Source of the DNA: Cerioporus squamosus
Lineage: Eukaryota; Basidiomycota; Agaricomycetes; Polyporales; Polyporaceae
Direction: 5' to 3'
Length of the DNA stretch: 18,421 bases
Assembly: GCA_022592435.1 (NCBI GenBank)
Contig: JABYQS010000556.1
Span: 1 to 18,421, forward strand
Shown: piece after piece, positions 8,701 through 18,421 of the stretch
How positions within the stretch are numbered: position 1 is the first letter of the stretch
Layout: each line of letters begins with the position of its first letter
Notes under the pieces: generated by a model
What the model saw: only the letters and a program-made list of their open reading frames with translations
Databases searched by the model: none
Told to the model about the DNA's origin: nothing
Translations under genes and position numbers: made by a program

Positions 8701-11048
8701 CAGCGGTAACTACGGCAAGGCTTTCACGGCGTGTAGGAAGCATCGGATCGACTTGAACGTGTTCGTCGAGCACAACCGAGACGCGTTCCTTCAGGGCATC
8801 CCGTCCTTTCTCGAGCAGGTGCCCGATGTCGACTACATCAATCTCTTCTTGACCAGCCTTGGGTGCGTGCGGGACCACGACGCGCTGTTCGCTCATGATT
8901 AACCATCGCATACAGTCAGGGTTCCTTGCCGTCGGACCTCGTTTCGCAGATATGCGACAAGATTCGCGTCGAGCTCGAGCGGAAGGACCTGAAGAAATAT
9001 GTCAACTCAATCTTGACCGCACACGTCATGAAGAGGCCTCCGGATAACGAAGCTGGTCTCGCCGTCCTGTTACGTCTCAAAGGTTCGTTGCTGTGGTGCA
9101 TGCAGTCGATATATATCTGACGAGCTGTCATGCAGAGACGGAGCCAGACCTTGTCGAGGACGCTGTGAAGTACATCATCTTCTTGGTCGATGCGGACAAA
9201 CTCTTCGACACCGCCCTTGGGATGTACGACTTCTCCTTGGTACTCATGGTTGCACAGCATGCACAGAAGGTAAGTTTGGGCCACCATAGCTGACTTCTGA
9301 TCTAACCCGCTACCAGGACCCGAGGGAGTACCTGCCGTTCTTGCGGGAGCTTCGCGCATTGGACCAGTACTACCAACGTTCAGGATAGACGACCACCTCA
9401 AGCGCCATGAGAAGGCGCTGACTGACCTGAGTCTCGCTGGTGAGCTATCGTCATTCCGAAGGGATGCTGCATCTGTGGCTGAACTATCGCAGGCCATGAA
9501 CGTTTCGATGAGGCACTTGCGTACGTGGAGAAACACCACCTGTATAACCACGCACTTGCAATATGGCGCGGGACCGACAAGTACGAGGTATGGTCCAATG
9601 CCAACGTTGCCGGGACTTGCAACTGACTCGAAAGATTGCTCGCAGGCAGTGCTCAACCTCTATGGCGAATGGTTGTTCGAAAGACGAGAGTTCCGAGAAG
9701 CGGCTTTCGGTATGTCCACACAACATACTCCTGCACTACCGTTGTCTCACCATCAGCGCAGTGTTCCGGCAAGCAAACAAGCCTGAAAGGGCGTTGATCG
9801 CACACGAGAAGGCGCTTGACTGGCAGGAGCTTTTCGAACTTGTTGGCCAACAGAACTTGCCGACGTCCGAGATCGCATATCGTGTCGCTGGTACGTACTC
9901 TCTTGCATTGTTGATCCTTCAGGGCCTTCTTCACAGCAAGCTCGGCAGATGAGCTGACATCGAAGAAGCGCTTTTTGGAGGCGGCTACTGTTCTGCTAGA
10001 TTATGCCGACGATGTTCGTCAAGCGGTGATAGCACTGGTTGAAGGCAACCACTTCTCCGAAGCAAGACGCATCGTGAGTTCCTCACTGACATCCTCAGTG
10101 GAGTTGGGCACAGCTGAGCAGCGTCGCAGATCATTCTCAAGCGTCGCCCGGAGCTTCTGGAAGAGATCGTTCATCCAGGCACTCTCGAGTGCCGTGCGCG
10201 TATCTCCGAGGAACTTGGAGAGATGCGGGAGCAGCTGCGAAAGCAACTGAACCGGATCCGGGAGCTGCGGGTTCGCAAAGTCGAGGAACCAGGTAAAGCT
10301 GACCTGTGAACGTTATAACTCGGCCGCTGATTCATGCACGTTCATCCTGAAGATGCTTTCTACGGTGTGGAAGATACAGATCTCCACAACGTCGACGTCA
10401 TGACCGACATCTCGATGGCGCCGACAATGTTCACGCGTTACACGGTGGCTCCTTCCGCGATGTCGAAGACGTCTTCGAAGTGAGTCCCTGTTGGTAGCTT
10501 CCTCCCATTAGACTAACGCATTCGCCTGATCTAGGCGAAGTTCGCGTTCGAAGAGGAAGCTGGAGCGCAAGGTCGGCTCCGGGAGGAAAGGAACGGTGGA
10601 CGAAGAAGAGTACCTCCTCAAGTCCGTTTCCAAGCTTGTGGCGAGGTTCAACACAGCCCAAGGTCAGTCCTAGACTTTAGATGGCACTGCCGCACCACGC
10701 TTATGCTGATTCTGATACATTCCTTTCACGTCTGCAGCTGACACTTCCGCACTTCTCCCGCACCTCCTTCAGTTCACAGAGGAGCATCGCGCCGAGGCTG
10801 CTTCCCTGCAGGAGGACCTCCGCGACTTCGCTGAGGAGCTCAGTGCAGCCGTCGAGGAGATCTGGAAGAAGGCCCCCGAGGGCGAGGAGGGCGGCGCGGA
10901 GGGCGGCGCGCCATCTGCGGACAGCTGGGCCGCACGGATGGAAGCCTACGAGAAGCGCAAGAATGCCAACCCGGTGGACAACATCGTCAGGCCGGAACTG
11001 GTGAAGCAGGAATGGAAGCTGAAGCTGCCTGACGTGAAGCAGATGTAG
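5759..11048 (+). CDS. ELP1: Elongator complex protein 1 (IKI3 family), 23 exons, with apparent frameshifts
   Basis: ELP1 is the largest Elongator subunit. It dimerises the complex and holds Elp2 and Elp3 for carboxymethyl modification of tRNA wobble uridine. I traced 23 exons with GT-AG introns of 47-75 nt, about 1360 residues against about 1330-1350 in human and yeast. The family start MRSLTLWKL is followed by beta-propeller sequence (MGAAWSPDDSLLVLVTG, HALSWRPSGNLIVGTQ, HDIVFFERNGLRHGEF, LWTTGNYYWYLKQ), then the helical solenoid (LQMPRGNLET, YGKAFTACRKHRIDLNVF, MYDFSLVLMVAQHAQKDP). Near residue 1220 is the basic segment RSRSKRKLERKVGSGRKG, matching the tRNA-contacting region of yeast Elp1. 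The protein ends QEWKLKLPDVKQM. The start is ATG 5759 or 5762. Relative to the family, one base seems missing at about 8533 and one at about 9380, and the exon 1-2 junction (5974/6026) does not keep frame with the consensus donor. Sequence error is likelier than loss of this gene. Confidence 0.96.
8531..8536 (+). other. ELP1: Apparent 1-base deletion in ELP1 exon 11
   Basis: The frame reads VERGSRS then stops at TGA 8537-8539. The family has VERGSR followed directly by V-T-V-V-P or similar and LQMPRGNLE. That continuation (VTAVPSTMSLVLQMPRGNLE) is present immediately downstream in the +1 frame. No splice site can bridge it, and adding one base restores the phase at the next intron donor (8649). 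Confidence 0.85.
9377..9382 (+). other. ELP1: Apparent 1-base deletion in ELP1 exon 15
   Basis: DPREYLPFLRELRALDQYYQR is in frame, then CGTTCAGG leads to a TAG. The family continues Y-Q-R-F-x-I-D-x-x-L-K-R-x-E-K-A, and IDDHLKRHEKALTDLSLAG follows in the shifted frame. One T missing from a TTT run would explain it, and correcting it gives the right phase at the donor at 9440. Confidence 0.85.
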
Positions 11049-11322
11049 GGGCGGGCCAAATGCGATCCTCTGACGGAAGTTCAAAACTACAAGTGCTGTT
11101 GTACGATAAGACGCATCAACCGTAGCATAAAATGTGTATTCCATTGAGACGTCTGTGTGTGCTGAAGGTGGGGTGAGTTGTGCGCACGCAGGCGCAGGCA
11201 CTCCCGATTTCCGCATTGGTTTCGATACACAAGATGGGCACAGGGTAGCGCGTGGTATTGTACTCTACAACCAGGAGACGTGTTACACTTCGTCCTTAAG
11301 ATGTACCATTTGATTGTATCGT
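11049..11322. other. Short convergent intergenic region
   Basis: The 3' ends of ELP1 (+) and the DUF1479 gene (-) face each other across about 274 bases, which must hold both polyadenylation regions. I see no gene and no clear AATAAA signal. Confidence 0.5.
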
Positions 11323-13290
11323 TCAAAATCCCAGGATATCGTTAGCACTTCCGACAGCCCTCCGTTCACCCTCGTTGACGAAAGAGCTGTACTCGAAAGG
11401 CTCGAAACCCAGGATGCGTCTCCCATCGGCATGGATGATGTCATCGAGTCTTGCACGGCCAACGAAACGAGACTCGCCCTCGCCTCCCGGAAAATCCCTA
11501 TCATGGAAGGAGCGCAGGCGTGAGCAATGACGGGAATGTCAAAACCGCTGAGCGAGACACGTACGGAGAAGGAAGGCCTTGGAGGAATGTATCCCGCTGA
11601 TCGCGCAGATACGCCGCGCTATCAGCGCGTTAGTGCAATGTCAGGTACTTGCCCCGTAGAAGGTTGAGCGGCACAAGGGCAGAGAGAGACTTACTTGCGT
11701 TCCGTCAGAGGCACGGCGGGGATGTACAGCACCGAAGAGTCTTCCGTTCCATTGTGCTCCGCTTCCACCGCGTGAACCACATCCGTGTGCCCTGAAACGC
11801 ACCACGTCAGCCTTCCAACTTACGCACGAACTTCTCTAATGCAACTCACAGTACACCTGGTCGCCGGGCTCGACGCGTGGGATCGAGACAACGGTCTTAT
11901 CAACGCGGAGATGCGGGTGCGTGATGGGCGTGATCGCCTGCGTCTTCCCTGGCGTACTGCCCGGGAACGCGGGGTTGTCCAGGTCAAGCACCCATGCGTC
12001 TGCATCTAGCGGGATGTCGGCGGCACTCTTCACCCCGGAGGCAAGCTCTGGACGTAGACTGAAGAACGGGCGGAGGATGATGTATGCGGTCGCGAGCGAC
12101 AGCATAGGCAAGACACGCAATGTGCCTTCTCCAGGACCAGTATGCGACAGCGCAGTCCATCCCTGCCATGGCCGGAAGATAGAGCACTGGTTCCTGCGGA
12201 AGGGCAAGACCATGTCAATTCATGGCAGGATCCACAACGGCACGAGTGAAGCGTACGGTGCATTGTACAAGTCCTGGTTCGCATCGAGCCGCGGGGAGAT
12301 ATCAAACGAGTCGTGTCGCCGCCACGCATCGCCCCCCTCTAGTATGCGCCTCCAGACCGACCTGAACGCCGGGTCCTCCCAGCGCTCAATGCTCCCTCCG
12401 TCGATGTGCGGCCCGAGGGTAAACACGCTGGGGCCCGGGCCCCTGATGCGGAACCGGTCAAAGTACGACACCGGGGTGCGCACGCTGACGGGTGTGTCGG
12501 CCGCCGAGGTATGCCAGAGCGAGAGCAAGTACTTCTGCGTCGCGATCAGCGCAGGATGCGTGCGGGCGAGAAGTTGCGTCTTCGAGTTGTAGATCTCGTA
12601 GAAGACGATCTTCTCCGGGGGTGCGCCTGCAGAGTTGCTGTGAGTACCAGTGAAAGGCAAGCGAGCATGATCGAGTACGCTGCGTATACTCGCCTTTGAC
12701 CTTGTCTGCGTTCGCGGCTACGTAGTCTCTGGCGGATTGCAACCAACCTAACGCTTCCTAGGAACAGCCATCAGCAACCGCCCGGGGATAAAGCCTGCTC
12801 CCAACCTCACCTCCTGCGGGACTCCGCCTTTGACGATGATGACCCCCGTCTTCTTTAACGTCCCCAACTGCTCCTCCGACAGTCCACGCTGGATGTCCTC
12901 ATACGGCACCTGCATGACCATCTGCCCCGCGCCCATCTCTAGTCAGCTTAAGGACACACCCACGGTACCAGACGGCCCAGCACGCACCTCGTTCCCGCGC
13001 TGCGCGATCTCCTGCGTAGCCCCCTCTAGCTCCTTCAGCACGGCCCGCCAGCTATGTAGAATCGCGTCCTTGTCCACGCACATCTCCTTCTTCAGGCCCG
13101 CAAAGCGCGACGGCAACGGCGGCCCCTCGGTAATGAGGTTCTCGAAGAACTCCGCCACGGTGCCCTCTTTCTTCGTTGCGCGCCGCGCGTGTTTCTCGCT
13201 CCCGCTGCGTGCGAGCTGAGCATAAGTGCGAGCTGCATCGACGCGCGGGAGAAGGGGCCTGCGAGCAGTCAGACTGGAGACTCGCAACAT
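11323..13290 (-). CDS. DUF1479 (YbiU-type) oxygenase-like protein, probably mitochondrial
   Basis: Eight exons (13290-12988, 12936-12811, 12757-12690, 12637-12257, 12193-11850, 11791-11695, 11618-11565, 11497-11323) join without frame error to give 515 aa. The sequence follows the DUF1479/YbiU family closely: PLPSRFAGLKKEM, RTHPALIATQKYLLSLWH, then GPHIDGGSIERWEDPAF, NQCSIFRPWQGWTALSHTG, GEGTLRVLPMLSLATAY, YWHTDVVHAVE and YIPAVPL. The HxD pair His243/Asp245 and a distal His (409 or 414) fit the iron-binding triad of the Fe(II)/2-oxoglutarate oxygenase fold, to which the family is assigned; the substrate is unknown. The first 30 residues are rich in Arg, Ser, Leu and Ala with almost no acids, which suggests a mitochondrial presequence. 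Exon 3/4 has an alternative GC-AG junction (12693/12627) that would drop four residues. It is convergent with ELP1. Confidence 0.92.
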
Positions 13291-13884
13291 GGCGGGAAGT
13301 CAGTAGGTTCGGTTACTGGACTCCGAGCTAGGTGGGAGAAGGAACAGGAGACAGGGAAGCACAAACCGATAGTAGAGATATATACCTCGACGAAGCCACT
13401 CACCATCCATGGTTGCGTTCGCATGTCCTAGCGACCCCACCAGAGGCTGAACAGCTGACCATCGTTCCGCAAGGCTAGCTCTTGTAAGTTGTAGCAAGCG
13501 AGCTCACGCTACGCCGTCTCATCGCGAAAGACGTCGCTCTGCTCACAGGAACTCACAGCAAGTGGCTTCTAGCCTGTTTCTGGCCTGCATCCGAGACATC
13601 GTGGCAACTCGATGCTATATCACCGCGAAGCGCAGCAGAGGAAGATCTTGAGAGAGCGGAGAGGGTCGACTGGTCCAACTTGCTTCCGAAATATATCCGA
13701 TGTTAATCCGTGGCTATGTGGCGTAGGCGCCCTCACTTGCAATACACGTATTGTAGAAAGTACCTTTCGACACTACTACTTTGGATAGACCATCAGCGCA
13801 ACGCGCAACATGTAAAGCAGGGAAAACTTACGGTAAAGGGTCTACAGCTACGAGAGTACTCAAGCTCAGAGTCCGCAAGGTTCG
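13291..13884. other. Intergenic region between DUF1479 gene and SCCPDH copy A
   Basis: These 594 bases carry the promoter of the DUF1479 gene (TATA-like element near 13381) and the 3' flank of copy A. The open frames within are short and show no recognisable protein. Confidence 0.5.
13378..13384 (-). promoter_or_regulatory. TATA-like element of the DUF1479 gene
   Basis: The minus strand reads GGTATATATCTC here, 88-94 bases upstream of the DUF1479 start codon at 13290. Position and sequence suit a fungal TATA box. No experimental support is possible from sequence. Confidence 0.45.
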
Positions 13885-15610
13885 TCACCGATATTTCTTA
13901 CTCTCCTCGTTGGCGCGTACAATCTCACTCTCGAACTGTATGCGTCCTGTGGCTTCCAGACGGCTGACAAGTACGCCACCGAGGCCCGTAGAGGGTGTCA
14001 GGACACCTCCAAGACGCGCCGACGCAGGAAGTGACGCGTCGTCAAGCGCAAGCCCGAGCGCGGCCTCCGATATCATCGCTGCAAAGAGGTACCGTACGCG
14101 TGGTATGAGTACTGAGGCACCTCATCAGGCTGGAGGGGCACTGGACTTACAAGCTGTCAGAAGGTACCCCGGATCGCCTTGACCGCGCATGACAGACTTC
14201 GCCCAGACGCCGGGCGAACTCGCGCACTCTGTATAGTTCGTGATGTTCATCCAACCTTTCTCCATTACCCTGTACAGCAGGATTAGCATGGAAGTAGCAT
14301 GCAATACATCTCGCAACTCACTCATCCGAAGGGCCCTCGCCTGGCTTGGGCATGAACATCTTCATGAGCCATCGTGCCTGGGAGGAGTGTCAGCAGGGTA
14401 CGACTCGCGGAGCTGAGAGGCTTACAGGCGCGTAGTTGAACACGAGCAACAACCAGAGCTTCGCGAGCGTGCTGAATAAAACAGCCAGCAGCTTCGAGCT
14501 CCCGACATTCATGTACTCGGCGTAACGGAACTGCGGGCCATACACGAGCGGCCGCAGCTCGGCCTCTTTCTCCTTCGCGTGGTCGACGCCGAAGAGCAGG
14601 TGCGCGTATGACGCCGTCAGCGCATTACGCCAAACGTACGCTGCACGACACTGCGGTTGGGTATCGCCATGGGCCAAAAGGCACCGTACTGGGACGAGAA
14701 GGGCACCCGCACCGCGGCTGCGGGCGGTGGACTTGGGAGGCCTCGGGCTGCTCGGAATGTTTTCAGCTAGCTGTGCGCAACGCAAAAGACCCAAGAATGC
14801 GTACCTTGCGCGATGGCGTAGTCCCTCTGCGCCTCATAAAGCTTGAATCTGGGAACATTCTCGATGTCCGACATCATGGTCGCAAGCGTGCCACCGGATA
14901 TACCACCCTTGAGGGAGTAGAATGTCTGCGAGAGGCCGAGCTGCGCGTCTGGGCCGAGGGCATTCTTGAGGGTCCTGTTGGACAGGAAGACCAGGAGGTC
15001 TGCGGGGACGGAGTCGAATCCACATGCGGGGATGATGATTGCGCCAGTCTTGGTGCTCATGAAGTCGTAGCTGCGCATATATGCGTCCGACGATGCTCAG
15101 GGATCTGGTATGGTCAAGAAGACACCGCATACACTCACCCCTCAATGATCTTCTTCATGAAATGGGGCTCTCCTGCGAGGTCCACATAACGCCTCCCATG
15201 CTCCGCGCAGGCTCTTCACGGCCAAGCTCCAGACGATGATGAACACGCAGAAGACACTGTATGCTCACCTGACAACGTTCGTTCCCCAGAGCCAGTACGG
15301 GCCCACCACGTTTATGACCACCTTCGTGTCCTTCACCGCGGCCTCGACATCCTCGTACCTGTTGACGTCAAGCTGCACAAGCTTGACGCTGTCGTCTATG
15401 CCAAGAGACTTCTTCAGCTCTTCTCCCTTTGCCTTGTTGCGTATGCCAATGGCAAATGTGAATGAAGCGCGTTGTGGGTGGTTGTAAAGGTAGCGGGTAA
15501 TGAGGCGGCCAGTGAAACCTGCGCCAAGCGACTGGATGAGATCATAACTCGCGTCTGCGAGGCCGAGGCAACTGACCTGTCGCGCCCAGCACGAGAATAT
15601 CACTGGGCAT
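13885..15610 (-). CDS. Saccharopine-dehydrogenase-like oxidoreductase (SCCPDH family), copy A
   Basis: Eight exons (15610-15577, 15518-15269, 15213-15139, 15070-14805, 14747-14426, 14377-14322, 14269-14151, 14078-13885) encode about 438 aa, close to human SCCPDH (429). It starts MPSDILVLGATGFTG, a Rossmann dinucleotide-binding loop (G9xxG12xxG15). Family blocks follow: VVINVVGPYWLWG, ACAEHGRRYVDLAGEPHF, AIIIPACGFDSVPADLLVF, GGISGGTLATMMSDI, YGPQFRYAEY, then a hydrophobic helix (KLLAVLFSTLAKLWLLLVF, about 293-311), MPKPGEGPSDE, GDPGYLLTA and FESEIVRANEE. SCCPDH proteins are membrane or lipid-droplet associated putative oxidoreductases of uncertain substrate; true lysine-pathway activity is not implied. 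One A appears missing at about 14625 (QRTFGV-NALTASYAHLL), probably a base-call error, since the phase at the next donor is then correct. The neighbour upstream is a paralogue. Confidence 0.9.
14623..14628 (-). other. Apparent 1-base deletion in SCCPDH copy A exon 5
   Basis: On the minus strand GGCGTAATGCGCTG breaks the frame between QRTFGV and ALTASYAHLLFG. One extra A would read V-N-A-L, matching copy B's L-N-A-L, and makes exon 5 end in the phase needed for exon 6. Confidence 0.8.
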
Positions 15611-16207
15611 TGTGCTTCGCGTCGTTCAGGCTCGTTCAGGCGTTGTTCAAGAGACACGAGAGGTGAGAGTTAGAGTGAAGCTGCGAAGTGCTGCTGGCCA
15701 CGCGCGCGCATACATGCAGTGCGCACTGTTCCTGGACTGTTCCATGACGTACCCGTTTCTTCGGGACTGCCGCCCGAGTCGTAGAGGGAAGGCGTTATTT
15801 TCCTGCCGCGATTGTCTTGTTGCTCAACACGAACCCCGAAGACGCGAACGATATAAGGAGTCGACAGCACATGTCGTATGCTGGCTATTCTGCGGGGTCG
15901 AGGGGTGGCTTGTCTCAAGTTAGAGAAGGGAGATCGAGAGACGAGACAGCGGGAATGTATGGGACGGTGGCCATGGTGGTGGTACATATCGAAGAACAAA
16001 AATGCGCGTTGCGCGCTGCACTTATGTACTCAGGCTTCTTTGCACCTGACTCCAGCGGTATCAACATCTGACTAGCCCGCTGCCGTGACCGGGTCACACC
16101 GCTCACTCACCCGTGCATCGTGAGGGCGGATGTAACCCAAGCACGAACGATACTGTGATGGTAAAGCTAAGAGGTATCCCAAGCAGCATTGCTGGACATC
16201 GGTGTAT
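15611..16207. other. Spacer between the tandem SCCPDH copies
   Basis: About 597 bases hold the 3' flank of copy B and the promoter of copy A. A weak AT-rich word (minus strand CTTATATCG, near 15850-15858) lies about 240 bases upstream of copy A, too far for a confident TATA call. The open frames here are short and resemble nothing known. Confidence 0.45.
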
Positions 16208-18080
16208 TCACCAAGCACGATATATCCTGCATGGGCAATGACCGTAACTTACCTGCAGTAGATATGTGGCGAGCAACTCCTCACCGGTCCTTCTGCTCTC
16301 CTCATCATCTCGCACGATCTCACTCTCGAAGTTGTATGCGCCCGTTCCCCTCCAAGCGGCGAAATCAGCGCATCCCCGAGTGCAGTAGCAGGGGTGAGCA
16401 CACCGCCCAGACGAGCGGTGACAGGAAGAGATGCGTCGTCCAGCGCCAATGCCAGTGCGCTCTCGGATATCATCCCTGATATGTAGCAGAAGTGAATTCG
16501 GTGAATGGATATGAGCTAAGTAGGGTGGTAACGACGGAATACACGCACAAGCTGTGAGGAGGTGCCCAGGATCGCCCTTAAGTTGCAATCACGGACTTCG
16601 CATATACGCCCGATGAAGCCGCAGACCGCGGTGTAGTTCGTGACCTTCCCCCACCCCTTCTCCATTTCTCTGAAGAATCATGAGCTTTCGTCCACAACGA
16701 AGATTAACGGACTCACTCATCTGACGGACCCTTTCCAGGCTTCGGCATGAACAGCTTCACAAACCGTCTCGCCTGCGACCACGCCCACGGCATGTCAGCC
16801 GCGGGGCAACGATAAGCAAACGTGCAGTTTTGAGCACTCACCACCCGCGACCGGAACAGCACCTTCATGAAGAACGCGAACAGCGCGCTGAACACAGCCG
16901 CACCAATCCAAGTCCCCGCCCTATCAACAAATATTCCGTATAGCGGAACTGCGGCCCCATAAGTCTGTGCGCGTACGGCCTTCTCCTCGTAGGCACCAAG
17001 GAGCAGGTGTGTGTACGACGACGCCAGCGCGTTTCAGCCCGAAAAGTGCGCTGCCACAATCCCGCGGCCGACCTTATCCCCAACCAATACCCGCCATACT
17101 GAGACGAGAAAGGCATCCGTGCTGCGAGCGCAGGCTCTGGGCTGGGATGACCGCGAACTGTGTCGTGAGTACTGCGTCAACGAACGCGCATCTGCATCAA
17201 CTCGGCTCAGGTCGTATAGCAAGACGAACCTTGGCTGATGGCATAATCGGCACGACAGCGCTCGTATGTACGCCGGGGGACCTGCTCCATGTCGCACAAC
17301 AGCGTGCTGATACTTCCGCCTGAGACACCTCCCTGGATACGGTAGAACGTCTGCGAGAGGCCCAATTCCGCGTCGGCACCCAGCGCATTCTTTAGGGTCC
17401 GGTTCGCGAGGAAGACGAGGATGTCCGGAGCGATGCAGTTGAATCCGCAAGTGGGGACGATAATGGCGCCCTCGTCGACGCCAAATAGTCGTACCTGGGG
17501 CATGCCGGCGTACACATTGGAATATGAATGAACCCATCGCCAACGCCGCACGAGATGACTACTGTGCTCACCGTATGATCATCTCCTTCACAAAATGGAG
17601 CTCGCCCGCGAGGTCGACGTACCGCTTGCCGTGCACTGCACAAGCCCTGCGGTGATCGAGATTACAAGTTCATACGCGAAGTGAACGGAACCAACCCACG
17701 CGCGGCGGCCGGGGAGTAGCTATGCACGAGCTGAACACTCACCTCACGACATGTCGCCCCAGAGCCAGTACGGACCCACCGTGTTGATGACCACGCGCAC
17801 CTCCCGCACGGCGGCCTCGACGCTCGCGTAGTCTGCCACGTCGACTTGCACCACCACGACGGTGTCATCTAAGCCCAGCGACTTCTTGAGGTCTTCTCCT
17901 TGGACTTTGAGCGCACCCCTAGGGCGAACGTGTACGAAGAGCGCTGTGGTTGGTTGTGCAGGTATCGCGTGATGAGACGACCAGTGAAACCTGGGTAATA
18001 TGTCAGCGTGTGCGGGAAGCCATGAGGGCACAGCACTGTGGCCACTCACCTGTCGCGCCCAGCACCAGTATGTCCACCAT
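16208..18080 (-). pseudogene. SCCPDH-family oxidoreductase, copy B, frame broken by about twelve indels
   Basis: This is a tandem paralogue of copy A with the same eight exons: 18080-18050, 17990-17743, 17646-17572, 17494-17230, 17157-16842, 16772-16717, 16669-16549 and 16475-16208. It starts MVDILVLGATGFTG and keeps KKSLGLDDTVVVVQVDVADY, GPYWLWG, ACAVHGKRYVDLAGELHF, VPTCGFNCIAPDILVF, GPQFRYTEY, MPKPGKGPSDE, GDPGHLLTA and FESEIVRDDEE. All splice sites are GT-AG. Compared with copy A, single bases seem lost near 17899, 17757, 17471, 17079, 16915 and 16348, and gained near 17055, 17041, 17033, 16956, 16616 and 16589. After correction, exons 2, 3, 4, 6 and 7 have exactly copy A's lengths. Stops arise only from the shifts. 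The C-terminus continues past copy A's end, so 16208 is provisional. It could be a real gene in poor sequence or a young pseudogene; I cannot tell. Confidence 0.8.
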
Positions 18081-18421
18081 CCCAAGGAAAGGTGTAGTGG
18101 AGCAGCAGAGAGTGTATGGGAAGGTACGTAACGTCTGTTCGCAGGTCGTGACGTATATATAGGCACTAGAAACCGCGTGCATGATGCGTTCAACGGCATG
18201 TCCTCGTTGTCGAGATTTGTCAGATTTCTTAACATTTGGGAGACAATGAGGGTGGAAGAACACAAGTGATACATATGAGAGTGATGAGCGTTGTTGAGTT
18301 GCGTGAAAGGCGAAGCGCGGGAGGTGAAGAGACTTCACCGGTGCACCTTGGACAGACTCCGAAGGAGTGGAGGCCAGCGCTACCAAGGACTTATTGCTCA
18401 ACTAAGGGCGGAGAAGAGCAA
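18081..18421. other. Upstream region of SCCPDH copy B
   Basis: These 341 bases precede copy B and run to the window edge. They contain a TATA-like element at 18154-18161. The minus-strand frame open to 18401 is only an upstream extension of the copy B start frame and has no family resemblance before MVDILVLG. Confidence 0.5.
18154..18161 (-). promoter_or_regulatory. TATA box of SCCPDH copy B
   Basis: The minus strand reads CCTATATATACG, with TATATATA ending 74 bases upstream of the copy B start codon at 18080. Sequence and spacing are typical of a core promoter. An intact promoter argues mildly that copy B is, or recently was, transcribed. Confidence 0.55.

Noticed and set aside
8916..9656. 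246-codon open frame on - opposite ELP1
   Set aside because: It is antisense to ELP1 exons 13-17, whose plus-strand translation is clearly conserved; the open minus frame follows from codon bias.
11322..11335. B-box-like GTTCAAAATCC as part of a tRNA gene
   Set aside because: There is no matching A-box, acceptor stem or anticodon arm; it is the C-terminal codons and stop of the DUF1479 gene read in reverse.
11921..12592. 223-codon open frame on + as a gene
   Set aside because: It is antisense to exons 4-5 of the DUF1479 gene, which match the family strongly on the minus strand.
14608..15189. 193-codon open frame on + as a gene
   Set aside because: It is antisense to exons 3-5 of SCCPDH copy A.
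1..18421. CRISPR array, insertion sequence, prophage or bacterial operon
   Set aside because: No regularly spaced repeats, transposase or Shine-Dalgarno-led operons were seen; intron-rich genes show the DNA is eukaryotic.

Overview
The window looks like nuclear DNA of a filamentous fungus, most likely a mushroom-forming basidiomycete. Genes are dense and broken by many short GT-AG introns, mostly 47-77 nt. Bases are GC-rich, and the protein families are eukaryotic. All gene models were made by hand from splice sites, reading frame and recalled family sequences; no database search was possible.

Layout: 1-2207 has no confidently identified gene, only a coding-like patch on + (about 1170-2048), short CTCTATCCG-type repeats and a hairpin. 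A four-exon gene of unknown function lies on - (3562-2208). It faces away from a second unknown gene on + (about 3892-5093), whose best model begins with a secretion signal. The space between them carries a long purine tract. Next on + is the large 23-exon ELP1/IKI3 gene (5759-11048), the scaffold subunit of Elongator, which modifies wobble uridine in tRNA. Convergent to it on - is a DUF1479/YbiU-type oxygenase-like gene (13290-11323) with a probable mitochondrial presequence. Upstream on the same strand are two tandem paralogues of the saccharopine-dehydrogenase-like (SCCPDH) oxidoreductase family: copy A (15610-13885) and copy B (18080-16208), with the same eight-exon structure.

The most striking signal is frame breakage. 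ELP1 needs about three single-base corrections to stay in the family frame, SCCPDH copy A needs one, and copy B about twelve, many at runs of three or four identical bases. The DUF1479 gene and the unknown - strand gene need none. Splice sites are intact throughout, so base-calling or assembly error is the simplest explanation for ELP1 and copy A. Copy B is either in a locally poor consensus or a young decaying duplicate.

ELP1 is a housekeeping gene. The three - strand genes after it (one probable Fe(II)/2-oxoglutarate oxygenase and two NAD(P)-type reductases) are co-oriented and might share a metabolic role, but that is inference. I did not find convincing evidence of a new defence, mobile or RNA system.
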